15,302 bases of DNA from Nitrospirota bacterium (GCA_016234155.1 JACRGZ010000063.1:1-15302), one strand, 5' to 3'; counted from the first letter of the stretch, positions 1 through 6,491 are shown. The notes: generated from the letters alone by a model not told the origin. Made by a program: numbers and translations.

Positions 1-60
1 ATCTAACTGGTTGATATTTAACAACTTATTCTTACCATGACAGCAACGCCCTCAAAAATT

Positions 61-309
61 GTCAAATTTTCCGTCGTTTTTAGGGGGTATTTTAGGGGTT
101 TTTAGGGGTTAAAATTTAGCTTTTTGGGGGCAAAATTTGAGAAAATCCTGAAATTTCAATAAGATAGCTCATAAAAGGCACTGTCAAATTTTCCGTCGTT
201 TTTTGGGGGCTTTTTAGGGCAAACAAATGTCTTTTTAAGAGCAAAAACAGGGAAAAAGCTTAATTTTCAACAGGATACGTTATGAAAGGCAGTGTTAAAT
301 TTTCCGTCG
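61..309. repeat. Imperfect tandem repeat, about 2.2 units of 111-122 bp
   Basis: The core GTCAAATTTTCCGTCG occurs at 61-76 and 183-198, and with one change (GTTAAATTTTCCGTCG) at 294-309. The DNA between cores is also related: runs of TTTT-GGGG, then an AATTTCAATAAGATA / AATTTTCAACAGGATA block, then a TRTRAAAGGCA block. The last core stops about 8 bases before the rtcA stop codon. The rest of 1-316 shows no convincing gene. Multiple related repeats of this kind are known at the ends of some insertion sequences such as the IS21 family, but no transposase is present, so that link is a guess. Confidence 0.75.
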
Positions 310-316
310 GTCGGCG

Positions 317-1492
317 CTACATTTTAACTACCATCCCCTCGTCCCCCTCTATCCCTTCAACCCTTATATCCACATCCATAAACTGCCTTACTGTCCAGAC
401 ATTGGTAAGGAGGTGTCTTGTAATCTTTGTGGTGGTAAAGGAAGATACCCCTTCTGCAAGGGCGATATAGGGTATGAGTTGGTCGGCAAGGTGTGGGTCT
501 ACGGCTCCGTGAGCCTCGTGATACTCAAGGAAATCCCTGCACGCCTCTCTTGCCACCTCTTCCGCGGGTTTTCCTATAGCCCCTAAGGATGAGAATCCGG
601 CCATGATCTTCTCATACTCGGCCACGATAAAAAAGAAGGCGCCCTTTCCCAGTGAGGGCGCCGAGGAGACCTCGATGTCGGTATCCACGCCAAGGGTTTT
701 CAGGTTATTCAGCCCTTCTTTCTTTTGCCTCTCTGCGATGGATAAAGGGAGGTTCGATACAGCGGAGATCCCCTTGATCCTCTGGAGCTTTCCTCTCGCT
801 TCGATCCTGATCCCTCTTAAGCCTGGCCCCCTCACTCCTTCGACTTCTCTCAGGACAGGCCTTCCCCTCCTCTCCCCACCCCCCTCCATATCCTCCCCCC
901 ACAAGGGGGGGAGGAAAAAGGTGGGGGGGGTGATTTGCAGGGGGAGAGGGATAGGAACCAGGGGATTGATTTCGGCATGGATGATCCCCCCGCCGATCGG
1001 ATACCATCCCCATTTATCAATAGAAAGTTCCACCGATGCCCCCATTCTCGCAATCACAGAGAGAAACACCTCTTTCAGATAGTGAAATGGGGGACTCCAG
1101 GGGACATGAGTGCCTCCCATAACGGTCAACCGGACAGGTCGTTGTGCGATACATAAAGGGGGCAGGAGGGTCTGGATGACCAGCGAGGTGGAACCGGCGC
1201 TCCCCCGCTTTTCAGCAACATCAAAGGTAAAGTTTCCACTCTTTATTCTTTGAGGAGAAAAATGTAACAAGGTGGAACCTATCTCATTTCCTTCCACCGT
1301 GGCATCAGATACGTCTTTGCAGGCGTTGACACATGTAAGGTGCTGTGGCTGGAGTCCGCCCTTTTTGCGGCCTTTTCTTATGTTGATGATCTCGATAGGT
1401 TTGGACAGGATGAGGGAGAGGGAGAGGGCGGTTCGCAGTATCTGTCCTCCCCCTTCGCCGTAGCTTCCATCGATGGTAATGTAGTTATTCAA
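317..1492 (-). CDS. rtcA: RNA 3'-terminal phosphate cyclase with an in-frame repeat insertion
   Basis: RtcA converts an RNA 3'-phosphate to a 2',3'-cyclic phosphate using ATP, through a covalent histidine-AMP intermediate; it acts in the cytoplasm in RNA repair. The protein is 391 aa and shows the family signatures: an N-terminal IDGSYGEGGGQILRT (residues 7-21), EKRGSAGSTSLV near 94-105, and VDPHLADQLIPY near 341-352, where His344 should be the adenylated residue. Family members are usually about 340 aa. The extra 40-50 residues are at roughly 187-228, a Pro/Gly/Arg-rich stretch encoded by repeat DNA (821-928). The start is TTG at 1490-1492, chosen because the conserved motif follows within a few residues; no strong ribosome-binding site is visible. 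No rtcB is present in the window. The family call is firm; whether the enzyme tolerates the insert is unknown. Confidence 0.92.
   Translation of the reverse strand: MNNYITIDGSYGEGGGQILRTALSLSLILSKPIEIINIRKGRKKGGLQPQHLTCVNACKDVSDATVEGNEIGSTLLHFSPQRIKSGNFTFDVAEKRGSAGSTSLVIQTLLPPLCIAQRPVRLTVMGGTHVPWSPPFHYLKEVFLSVIARMGASVELSIDKWGWYPIGGGIIHAEINPLVPIPLPLQITPPTFFLPPLWGEDMEGGGERRGRPVLREVEGVRGPGLRGIRIEARGKLQRIKGISAVSNLPLSIAERQKKEGLNNLKTLGVDTDIEVSSAPSLGKGAFFFIVAEYEKIMAGFSSLGAIGKPAEEVAREACRDFLEYHEAHGAVDPHLADQLIPYIALAEGVSSFTTTKITRHLLTNVWTVRQFMDVDIRVEGIEGDEGMVVKM
821..928. repeat. Repeat DNA inserted in frame inside rtcA
   Basis: Two adjacent repeat-like modules lie in the gene. At 863-928 is a C-rich, G-rich inverted module, readable on the minus strand as CCTCCCCCCTTGTGGGGGGA with CCACC/GGTGG flanks. 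At 836-862 the minus strand reads CCTGTCCTGAGAGAAGTCG, matching a dispersed repeat I recognise from many environmental genomes (usually CCTGAGCGAAGTCGAAGG). Together they encode residues of about 189-219 (PPLWGEDMEGGGERRG, then RPVLREVEG). These are not part of the cyclase fold, and the reading frame stays open through both. Confidence 0.75.
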
Positions 1493-1536
1493 TGCTTACT
1501 GCTTTGACCAATTGGACAACTACGTGCTGCCTGCGT

Positions 1537-1562
1537 GGACAGACCTAAAGGTCTGTCCCTAC
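1537..1562. repeat. Dispersed palindrome, copy 1
   Basis: GGACAGACCT-AA-AGGTCTGTCC (1537-1558) is a 10-bp perfect inverted repeat followed by CTAC. The same unit recurs at 13268-13297, 13635-13664 and 15052-15077. This copy lies between rtcA and the response regulator gene. Confidence 0.85.
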
Positions 1563-1603
1563 ATATTGCTTGACCCATGACCCTATACTTTACACCCTGC
1601 TTT

Positions 1604-2680
1604 TCAATCCTGGTGGGTATTAAATATCTCGTCGAACTCAGTGGCAACCTCGATAAATGCCTTGAATATCCTGGGGTCAAAATGCCCCGGCATCGTCCTG
1701 CCGTCCCCCTCTGTTATTATCTTAAATGCCTTCTCATGATCAAAGGCGGGCTTATACGGTCTCACACTCCTCAAGGCATCGTACTGATCCACCAGCATAA
1801 CTATCCTTCCCTCTATTGGTATGTCCTTCCCTTTTAACCCGCACGGATACCCTGTGCCATCCCATCTTTCGTGATGATTGAGGGCAATGAATGATATCAT
1901 TCGTATTACAGGATGAGATGAACCTGAGAATATCCTCTCTCCTATGATAGTATGGGTCTTCATGATATCAAATTCCTCTGGTGTAAGGCGTTCCGGCTTC
2001 AACAGTATGTTGTCGGGTATACCAACCTTGCCTATATCGTGCATCGGGCTTGCAAATGTTACCACCTCAATAAAATCTGCAGGTAAGTTCAGTCTCTCGG
2101 CAATCTTACTTGAATAGAGGCCCATCCTCCTGATGTGCGCACCAGTGTCCTCATCCCTGTATTCAGCTATTGCCGTCAGACGCTGCACTAATTCAGCGCC
2201 CATCTCTTTGACCATAGTGAGGGCATCCTTTAACTCCTGCGTACGCTTCCGCACAGTCTCCTCAAGCACATGCTTATAAGTCTTCTCCATCTGGAGCAGC
2301 CTGCTGTATTTAACGCTTTTTTCTATTGTATAGATAAGATACTCAGGATTATAAGGCTTGGTTATATAATCAAAGGCGCCCTTTTTAACCGCATCAATTG
2401 CCGTCTCTATCTCTGCAAATGCCGTCATCAGGATTACAGGGATTTCAGGATTACGTGCATGAATATGTGTCAGGAGCTCGATACCGGTGACCCCAGGCAT
2501 CTTTATGTCGGTCAGCACAACCTCAACACCGCTTTCCTGTAATATAGCCATTGCATCTTTAGCATTGTCACAGGAGATCATAGAGTAGCCACGCTCCTTG
2601 AGAAAACATGCGATAGAATCACGGACATGGAAATCATCGTCAACGACGAGTATTGAACCACTGGTTTTATTATTGTTCAT
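1604..2680 (-). CDS. Response regulator with HD-GYP output domain (cyclic-di-GMP phosphodiesterase)
   Basis: A 358-aa cytoplasmic two-component response regulator. An N-terminal receiver domain (about 9-125) has the acidic pocket at Asp14-16, phosphoacceptor Asp58 (in VLTDIKMPG), Thr86 and Lys108. A coiled-coil-like linker (about 125-165) leads to an HD-GYP domain with HD at His214-Asp215 (SPMHDIGK), HHERWDGTGYP at 269-279 and the VDQYDALRS-RPYK tail. HD-GYP domains of this form hydrolyse cyclic-di-GMP, so phosphorylation probably switches that activity. The ATG at 2678-2680 is preferred. A TTG 18 bases upstream would only add residues encoded by the flanking repeat, and the same TTTCAGATGAA-type start context occurs at other genes here. 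No partner histidine kinase is in the window. The gene's 5' leader is the composite repeat at 2675-2854, so transcription through those hairpins may affect its expression. Confidence 0.93.
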   Translation of the reverse strand: MNNNKTSGSILVVDDDFHVRDSIACFLKERGYSMISCDNAKDAMAILQESGVEVVLTDIKMPGVTGIELLTHIHARNPEIPVILMTAFAEIETAIDAVKKGAFDYITKPYNPEYLIYTIEKSVKYSRLLQMEKTYKHVLEETVRKRTQELKDALTMVKEMGAELVQRLTAIAEYRDEDTGAHIRRMGLYSSKIAERLNLPADFIEVVTFASPMHDIGKVGIPDNILLKPERLTPEEFDIMKTHTIIGERIFSGSSHPVIRMISFIALNHHERWDGTGYPCGLKGKDIPIEGRIVMLVDQYDALRSVRPYKPAFDHEKAFKIITEGDGRTMPGHFDPRIFKAFIEVATEFDEIFNTHQD

Positions 2681-2854
2681 CTGGAAATAACCTTTCAAAT
2701 CCCCCCTTACCCCATAATCCCCCTAAATCCCCCTTTAAAAAAGGGGGACTTATCCCCCCTTTTCTAAAGGGGGGGAACTAATTTCCCCCTTTGAAAAAGG
2801 GGGATTTTTATAATCCTTTGTGAACTGGAAGTTCATGAGGGTTCATCTGGAAAT
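2675..2854 (-). repeat. Composite leader repeat, copy A
   Basis: Read on the minus strand, the element starts at ATTTCCAGATGAAC (2854-2841), runs through a small hairpin (2822-2836) and CCCCC/GGGGG hairpin units, and ends with an identical ATTTCCAGATGAAC (2688-2675) that contains the response regulator start codon. Bases 2685-2750 are exactly the reverse complement of 3712-3777 in copy B (66 of 66). The C-rich units such as CCCCCTTTTTTAAAGGGGG would form strong hairpins in RNA. Confidence 0.85.
2808..2846 (-). other. Possible 12-codon leader ORF in copy A
   Basis: ATG to TAA encodes MNPHELPVHKGL. The start has the same TTTCCAGATGAAC context as the response regulator start. The matching position in copy B (3633-3671) encodes MNSHEPQAHKGG, also 12 codons. 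The similarity may reflect the DNA repeat and its hairpin rather than selection on a peptide, and only two copies are available. No ordinary Shine-Dalgarno sequence is close to the start. Confidence 0.3.
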
Positions 2855-2867
2855 CCTTTTGAAAACA

Positions 2868-2920
2868 GGGTCATGGGTCATGGGTCATGTCCATCCCCCT
2901 TGACCCATGACCCTTGACCC
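2868..2920. repeat. Heptanucleotide array forming a long hairpin downstream of the FmdE-like gene
   Basis: GGGTCAT is repeated three times at 2868-2888, and the reverse complement follows at 2901-2920. GGGTCATGGGTCA (2875-2887) pairs perfectly with TGACCCATGACCC (2901-2913) across a 13-base loop. It lies just 3' of the FmdE-like stop codon (2927), so it could stabilise or end that transcript. A related TTGACCCATGACCC is at 1570-1583. Confidence 0.75.
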
Positions 2921-2926
2921 TATTCA

Positions 2927-3586
2927 TTAATCTTCCGGGAACCGGTACTCTTTTATCTCCTTAACTTCAAAGAGTCCATGGATATTTTTGTCCTCTATGA
3001 GTATATTCCTTACCTTATCCTGCCATGCCTTCCTAAAAGCCCGCTTATCTTCTTCTGAGGCCTGGTCAGAAAGCACAAGTGAAATCAATCCCCCTAATCT
3101 GGGGTCTTCAGGTACAAGGTCAGGATTATATGTTACTTCTACTGTTTTCTTATTGTCCATTCTCTGGAAGATGAAGGTGTTATATCCTAAATGCCCCTCA
3201 TCGAAGACAAGCAGATCCCGCCTCCTGAACCTTCTTCCAAGCCCGCCAAAACCTGTGACCGGGGCCGCACCCGTTATTAGTGATATGACCTGCGACATAG
3301 GACCGTAGGCCATGTCCGTGGGTTTACCCAAAACAGCGACCCTGATCTCTCCACGGACAGGGGGCTCCTCTCCGTAAAGGGCAGATAATGCCTTAGCCGT
3401 TATCTTATATGCACCCGATATGGCAGGACATGAGTGTCCGGCAAGTTTGACTGCATCTGCATACTTAAAGATAAGGATCTCACCTTCATCCATGGAGCCG
3501 AGAAAATAGGCGAGGGGATCCTTTAGCTTTATAGGCTCAACCTTGTCAAAGAAGTCCTGGCTCCATCTGCTCTGTCCTTCAGGCAT
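2927..3586 (-). CDS. FmdE-like domain protein of unknown function
   Basis: A soluble-looking 219-aa protein with no signal peptide or membrane segment. Residues 44-75 (AVKLAGHSCPAISGAYKIT...) carry the Gly-His-x-Cys-Pro motif (His51, Cys53) of the FmdE family. That family is named for a protein encoded with molybdenum formylmethanofuran dehydrogenase but is widespread in bacteria with no known methanofuran role; the His/Cys pair suggests metal binding. A Gly-rich segment (about 106-118, TGFGGLGRR) and GHLGYNTFIFQR near 131-142 are notable. The start ATG (3584-3586) lacks a visible ribosome-binding site; a later ATG at Met32 is possible but also lacks one. The gene diverges from the AIR-synthase-like gene, sits between two inverted copies of the composite repeat, and has a 10-bp inverted repeat directly upstream. 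Family assignment is moderate; function is not known. Confidence 0.7.
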   Translation of the reverse strand: MPEGQSRWSQDFFDKVEPIKLKDPLAYFLGSMDEGEILIFKYADAVKLAGHSCPAISGAYKITAKALSALYGEEPPVRGEIRVAVLGKPTDMAYGPMSQVISLITGAAPVTGFGGLGRRFRRRDLLVFDEGHLGYNTFIFQRMDNKKTVEVTYNPDLVPEDPRLGGLISLVLSDQASEEDKRAFRKAWQDKVRNILIEDKNIHGLFEVKEIKEYRFPED

Positions 3587-3592
3587 GCAGTG

Positions 3593-3627
3593 AATAATAG
3601 CACTTTTTATGGTTTTTTGCTATTATT
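3593..3627. promoter_or_regulatory. Inverted repeat just upstream of the FmdE-like start
   Basis: AATAATAGCA (3593-3602) and TGCTATTATT (3618-3627) are perfect complements separated by 15 A/T-rich bases. The dyad ends 7 bases from the FmdE-like start codon (3586) and overlaps the beginning of copy B. It could be an operator or an RNA hairpin covering the start. No clear promoter hexamers accompany it. Confidence 0.45.
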
Positions 3628-3786
3628 TTCAGATGAACAGCCATGAGCCGCAGGCTCACAAAGGAGGATGAAAATAATCCCCCCCTCCCCCCTTTAGAAA
3701 AGGGGGGTAAAAGTCCCCCTTTTTTAAAGGGGGATTTAGGGGGATTATGGGGTAAGGGGGGATTTGAAAGGTTATTTTCAGATGAA
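3623..3786 (+). repeat. Composite leader repeat, copy B
   Basis: The element is bounded by perfect 15-bp direct repeats, TTATTTTCAGATGAA, at 3623-3637 and 3772-3786; the second contains the start codon of the AIR-synthase-like gene. Inside are a hairpin TGAGCC-GCA-GGCTCA (3644-3658), an AGGAGG purine tract, and hairpin units CCCCCCTTTAGAAAAGGGGGG and CCCCCTTTTTTAAAGGGGG. It is the inverted counterpart of copy A (2675-2854). Confidence 0.85.
3633..3671 (+). other. Possible 12-codon leader ORF in copy B
   Basis: ATG to TGA encodes MNSHEPQAHKGG, starting in the shared TTTTCAGATGAA context. It matches the copy A peptide in length and at 7 of 12 residues. Its stop lies in AAAGGAGGATGAAAAT. The region also forms the element's hairpin, so coding is only a possibility. 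Confidence 0.3.
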
Positions 3787-4798
3787 AAGTAAGAAGCTCC
3801 TGCCAGGAAAACTACCTATACGATTTTTAGAAAAATTATTAAAGCGTTACACATCAAAAGGGTATGGTGTGGTCGTAGGGCCCGGCATAGGTATAGATGC
3901 AGCGGTTATAAAATTTGGCGGTAAGTATCTGATCGCAAAGACTGACCCTGTAACATTTGTGGCCGGGGACATAGGGATTTATGCCATTAACATCAATGCC
4001 AATGATATAGCCGCAATGGGTGGAAGGCCGAAATGGTTTCTATCAAACATACTCCTCCCGGAAAAGAAAACAAGCCCTGAGATGGTAGAAGATCTATTCT
4101 CACAGATATACAATGCCTGCAAGGAACTTGGCATCTCATTTTGTGGAGGTCACACAGAGATAACGTTTGGTATTGACAGGCATATAGTTATCGGGCAGAT
4201 GCTCGGAGAGGTAAAAAAGGGGGAACTTGTGACAGCAGGAGGGGCAAAGGCAGGGGATGATATAATACTCACAAAGGGTATAGCGATTGAGGCGACATCA
4301 ATACTTGGAAGGGAGAAAGGACGAGAATTAAGAAAGAGGTTTTCTGCAAGATTTATAAAGAGATGCAAGGAAACAATAAAGAGTCCGGGATTGAGTGTCC
4401 TTAAAGATGCCCATGTTGCTTTAAAATACGGGAGGGTTCATGCTATGCACGATCCAACAGAAGGAGGAGTTGCAACAGGTTTACATGAGCTTGCAATTGC
4501 ATCAAAGGCTGGGGTTTTAATAGACAGGGATGCAATCCCAGTCCTGCCGGAGTGCAAACGGCTATGTGATTACTTCGGCATAGACCCACTTGGCGCTATT
4601 GCCTCAGGGGCACTTCTTATATGCCTCGCTCCAAGGGATACAGCAAAGGTCATAAAGGGTCTGGGTAAGGAAAGGATAAATGCATATATGATAGGAAAGG
4701 TTACACATAGGGCACAGGGTGTTAAGATAAGAGAAAAGGGAAGGATAAAAAGACTCCCTCTTTTTGAGCGGGATGAGATAACTAAGGTACTAAAATAG
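3782..4798 (+). CDS. AIR-synthase (PurM/HypE-like) family ATP-binding protein
   Basis: A 338-aa cytoplasmic protein of the PurM/HypE/ThiL/SelD superfamily, which activates an oxygen atom of a substrate with ATP. Visible motifs are GPGIGIDAAVI (33-43, Asp39), KTDPVTF (53-59), the NINANDIAAMGGRPKW stretch (70-85), CGGHTEIT (121-128) and MHDPTEGGVATGLHELA (212-228). It resembles HypE most in layout but ends ...ERDEITKVLK. It lacks the C-terminal cysteine tail that HypE uses to carry the carbamoyl/cyano group, and it has no SelD-type N-terminal Cys/Sec loop. Its substrate is therefore unknown. ATG 3782 is preferred to a TTG at 3764, because the upstream residues are repeat-encoded; GAAAGG lies 10 bases upstream as a weak ribosome-binding site. 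The gene diverges from the FmdE-like gene and converges on pabB. Confidence 0.85.
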   Translation: MKSKKLLPGKLPIRFLEKLLKRYTSKGYGVVVGPGIGIDAAVIKFGGKYLIAKTDPVTFVAGDIGIYAININANDIAAMGGRPKWFLSNILLPEKKTSPEMVEDLFSQIYNACKELGISFCGGHTEITFGIDRHIVIGQMLGEVKKGELVTAGGAKAGDDIILTKGIAIEATSILGREKGRELRKRFSARFIKRCKETIKSPGLSVLKDAHVALKYGRVHAMHDPTEGGVATGLHELAIASKAGVLIDRDAIPVLPECKRLCDYFGIDPLGAIASGALLICLAPRDTAKVIKGLGKERINAYMIGKVTHRAQGVKIREKGRIKRLPLFERDEITKVLK

Positions 4799-4854
4799 GA
4801 TGGGCAACCATTCACGTTGCTATTGCTCCGACGCGCTAATCCCCCCTATCCCCC

Positions 4855-4888
4855 CTATCCCCCCTTTAAAAAAGGGGGGGATTGTTAG
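4855..4888. terminator. C-rich hairpin, first of twin copies (bidirectional terminator candidate)
   Basis: CCCCCCTTTAAAAAAGGGGGG sits in a 34-bp unit (CTATCC ... GATTGTTAG) that is repeated identically at 4924-4957. It lies between the convergent AIR-synthase-like and pabB genes, where a terminator is expected. The trailing T-run is short (ATTGTTAG), so termination is likely but not certain. Further TATCCCCCC fragments precede it (4838-4854). Confidence 0.5.
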
Positions 4889-4923
4889 TATAAATGCCAG
4901 AGAGCCTACAATAGCATTCTGCC

Positions 4924-4957
4924 CTATCCCCCCTTTAAAAAAGGGGGGGATTGTTAG
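4924..4957. terminator. C-rich hairpin, second of twin copies
   Basis: This is an exact 34-bp duplicate of 4855-4888, offset by 69 bases. It ends 18 bases before the pabB stop codon (4976-4978), in position to act on minus-strand transcripts. Confidence 0.5.
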
Positions 4958-4975
4958 AGGTCACCCCCTACACCC

Positions 4976-6346
4976 TTACAGCAATTCCAGCGTCTTCAAG
5001 AGCGCCTCTGCCTTATACAGTGTCTCGTAGTACTCCTTCTCAGGATCTGAGTCGGCAACGATCCCTGCACCCACCTGCATATGCGCCCAACCATCTTTTA
5101 TAATAAATGTCCTTATTATTATGTTCAAATCCATATCCCCTGTAAAGCTGATATAACCGAGAGATCCTGTATAAGGCCCACGGGTCGTAGGTTCCAGCTC
5201 GTCTATGATCTCCATACAGCGTATCTTGGGCACACCTGTTATGGTGCCCCCTGGAAAGACAGCCTTTATAAGGTCAACGGCATCCTTACCTGCTCCTATA
5301 TCCCCAGCTACATTTGAGACGATGTGGGTTACATGGGAGTATGATTCCAATGTCATAAATTCATCTACCTTTATACTCCCAAACCTGCATACACGCCCTA
5401 TGTCATTTCTCTCAAGGTCTACAAGCATGATATGCTCGGCACGGTCCTTTCCGCTCATCAGGAGCTCCTCCTGCAGCCTGCCGTTCTCAATCGCATCTCT
5501 CCCACGGGGTCTTGTGCCGGCTATCGGCCTTGTCTCCACTGCCCCATTCCGCAATCTCACAAGCCTCTCCGGGGATGAACTGACGATCTGCATATCACCT
5601 GTGTCAAGAAAGGCGGAAAATGGCGATGGATTCACCTCCCTCAATATCCTGTATATACTCAGGGGATCAATATCCTTTATATATGCTGACAACCTCTGTG
5701 AGAGATTTGCCTGAAATATATCACCGGAAGATATATACTCCTTGCATCGCCTGACCATATCTACATATTCCTTTTTTGTAAGGTTTGATACCATTTTAAT
5801 CTTTAAACTGCACCTGCCCGGACTTAAGATTCTCCTCTCCTTCTTAATCCTTTTCTCTGCCGATATGATCCTATCATTACACCCGTCACCGTTAACGTCA
5901 TCCTCATCAGCCACAGATGTTATCCACCCCCTCTTTTCAATATGGTCAAAGGCGGCCACTGTATCCACATTCATCAATACTATATCCTGAAGCTGAAGGT
6001 CGTCGTAGGCCCTGCGCGGCAGTTCTTCAAAAAAGTGCGCAACGTCATATCCAAAGTACCCGGCTATGCCGCCGATGAAAGGAGGAAGGCCTTTTATACG
6101 TGGGACCCATCTCCGTTTCAGGTAATGCCTTATTAAGGCAAAGGGACCAGTAGATGGCGCAGGGTGTAGGGTGTAGGGTGTAGGACTCTTGATAATTATT
6201 TTCGGGTCTATACCGATAAAAGAGTATCTTGCAGTCCTGGCATTGCCGCCACGACTCTCAAAAATGAAAGATGGCCCATTTTCCCGTAACCGCACAAAGC
6301 ACTCAAAAGGATCCATCCATGCTATTTCCTTATGGAAGATTTTCAT
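4976..6346 (-). CDS. pabB: Chorismate-utilising enzyme: aminodeoxychorismate (or anthranilate) synthase component I
   Basis: A 456-aa cytoplasmic enzyme of the TrpE/PabB family, which aminates chorismate on the way to p-aminobenzoate (folate) or anthranilate (tryptophan). The N-terminal domain has FIFESRGG and ARYSFIG (28-44). The catalytic C-terminal domain has GDIFQANLSQR (about 208-218), SPER (258-261), ETRPIAGTRPRG (271-282), DRAEHIMLVDLERNDIGRV, PGGTITGVPK (365-374) and the terminal GAGIVADSDPEKEYYET block. Ala276 occupies the position where E. coli PabB has its catalytic lysine (PIKGT); PIAGT is typical of TrpE and of many other PabB proteins, so the two products cannot be separated here. 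No glutaminase subunit is nearby. ATG 6344-6346 is preferred to a TTG at 6364 inside the repeat. A GGGTGTA triplet array is embedded in frame at residues of about 55-62. Confidence 0.88.
   Translation of the reverse strand: MKIFHKEIAWMDPFECFVRLRENGPSFIFESRGGNARTARYSFIGIDPKIIIKSPTPYTLHPAPSTGPFALIRHYLKRRWVPRIKGLPPFIGGIAGYFGYDVAHFFEELPRRAYDDLQLQDIVLMNVDTVAAFDHIEKRGWITSVADEDDVNGDGCNDRIISAEKRIKKERRILSPGRCSLKIKMVSNLTKKEYVDMVRRCKEYISSGDIFQANLSQRLSAYIKDIDPLSIYRILREVNPSPFSAFLDTGDMQIVSSSPERLVRLRNGAVETRPIAGTRPRGRDAIENGRLQEELLMSGKDRAEHIMLVDLERNDIGRVCRFGSIKVDEFMTLESYSHVTHIVSNVAGDIGAGKDAVDLIKAVFPGGTITGVPKIRCMEIIDELEPTTRGPYTGSLGYISFTGDMDLNIIIRTFIIKDGWAHMQVGAGIVADSDPEKEYYETLYKAEALLKTLELL
6162..6182. repeat. 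Heptanucleotide array inside pabB
   Basis: GGGTGTA is repeated three times exactly (7 codons, so frame is kept). It encodes part of PTPYTLHPAP between the conserved RYSFIG block and the following helix, probably in a surface loop. Confidence 0.8.
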
Positions 6347-6360
6347 CTGAACATACTCGC

Positions 6361-6483
6361 TCAAATCCCCCCTTACCCCATAATCCCCCCATCCCCCCTT
6401 TAGAAAAGGGGGGTAAGTCCCCCTTTTCTAAAGGGGCAGGGCTCCCGTTGCTGCGGAGCATTGCAACGGGAAGGGGGGGATTA
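6361..6483 (-). repeat. Composite leader repeat, copy C (partial, with nested hairpin)
   Basis: On the minus strand the unit runs from AAAATAATCCCCCC (about 6490-6477) through CCCCTTT/AAAGGGG hairpins to GGATTATGGGGTAAGGGG and GGGATTTGA (6361-6389), as in copies A and B. It ends 14 bases before the pabB start. A 35-base insert breaks one G-run: CCCGTTGC (6444-6451) and GCAACGGG (6463-6470) form a perfect 8-bp stem with an 11-base loop. The upstream hairpin/mini-ORF module of A and B is missing. Confidence 0.75.
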
Positions 6484-6491
6484 TTTTCATT

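Noticed and set aside
603..1082. Plus-strand reading frames opposite rtcA
   Set aside because: They lie antisense to a well-conserved gene and consist of low-complexity repeat translation.
1489..1680. Small minus-strand frame between rtcA and the response regulator
   Set aside because: It runs through the dispersed palindrome and overlaps the response regulator's end, with no recognisable protein features.
3782..4798. selD (selenophosphate synthetase)
   Set aside because: The conserved N-terminal Cys/Sec-containing glycine loop is absent; only superfamily motifs fit.
3782..4798. hypE proper
   Set aside because: The C-terminal cysteine tail needed by HypE is missing and no other hyp gene is near.
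2701..4957. CRISPR array suggested by repeated CCCCCTTT/AAAGGGGG units
   Set aside because: Units are self-complementary and of unequal spacing with no unique equal-length spacers, and no cas gene is present.
4800..5030. Small protein with PPIPPLKKGG repeats at the convergent junction
   Set aside because: It is translation of the twin C-rich hairpins with no ribosome-binding site or conserved features.
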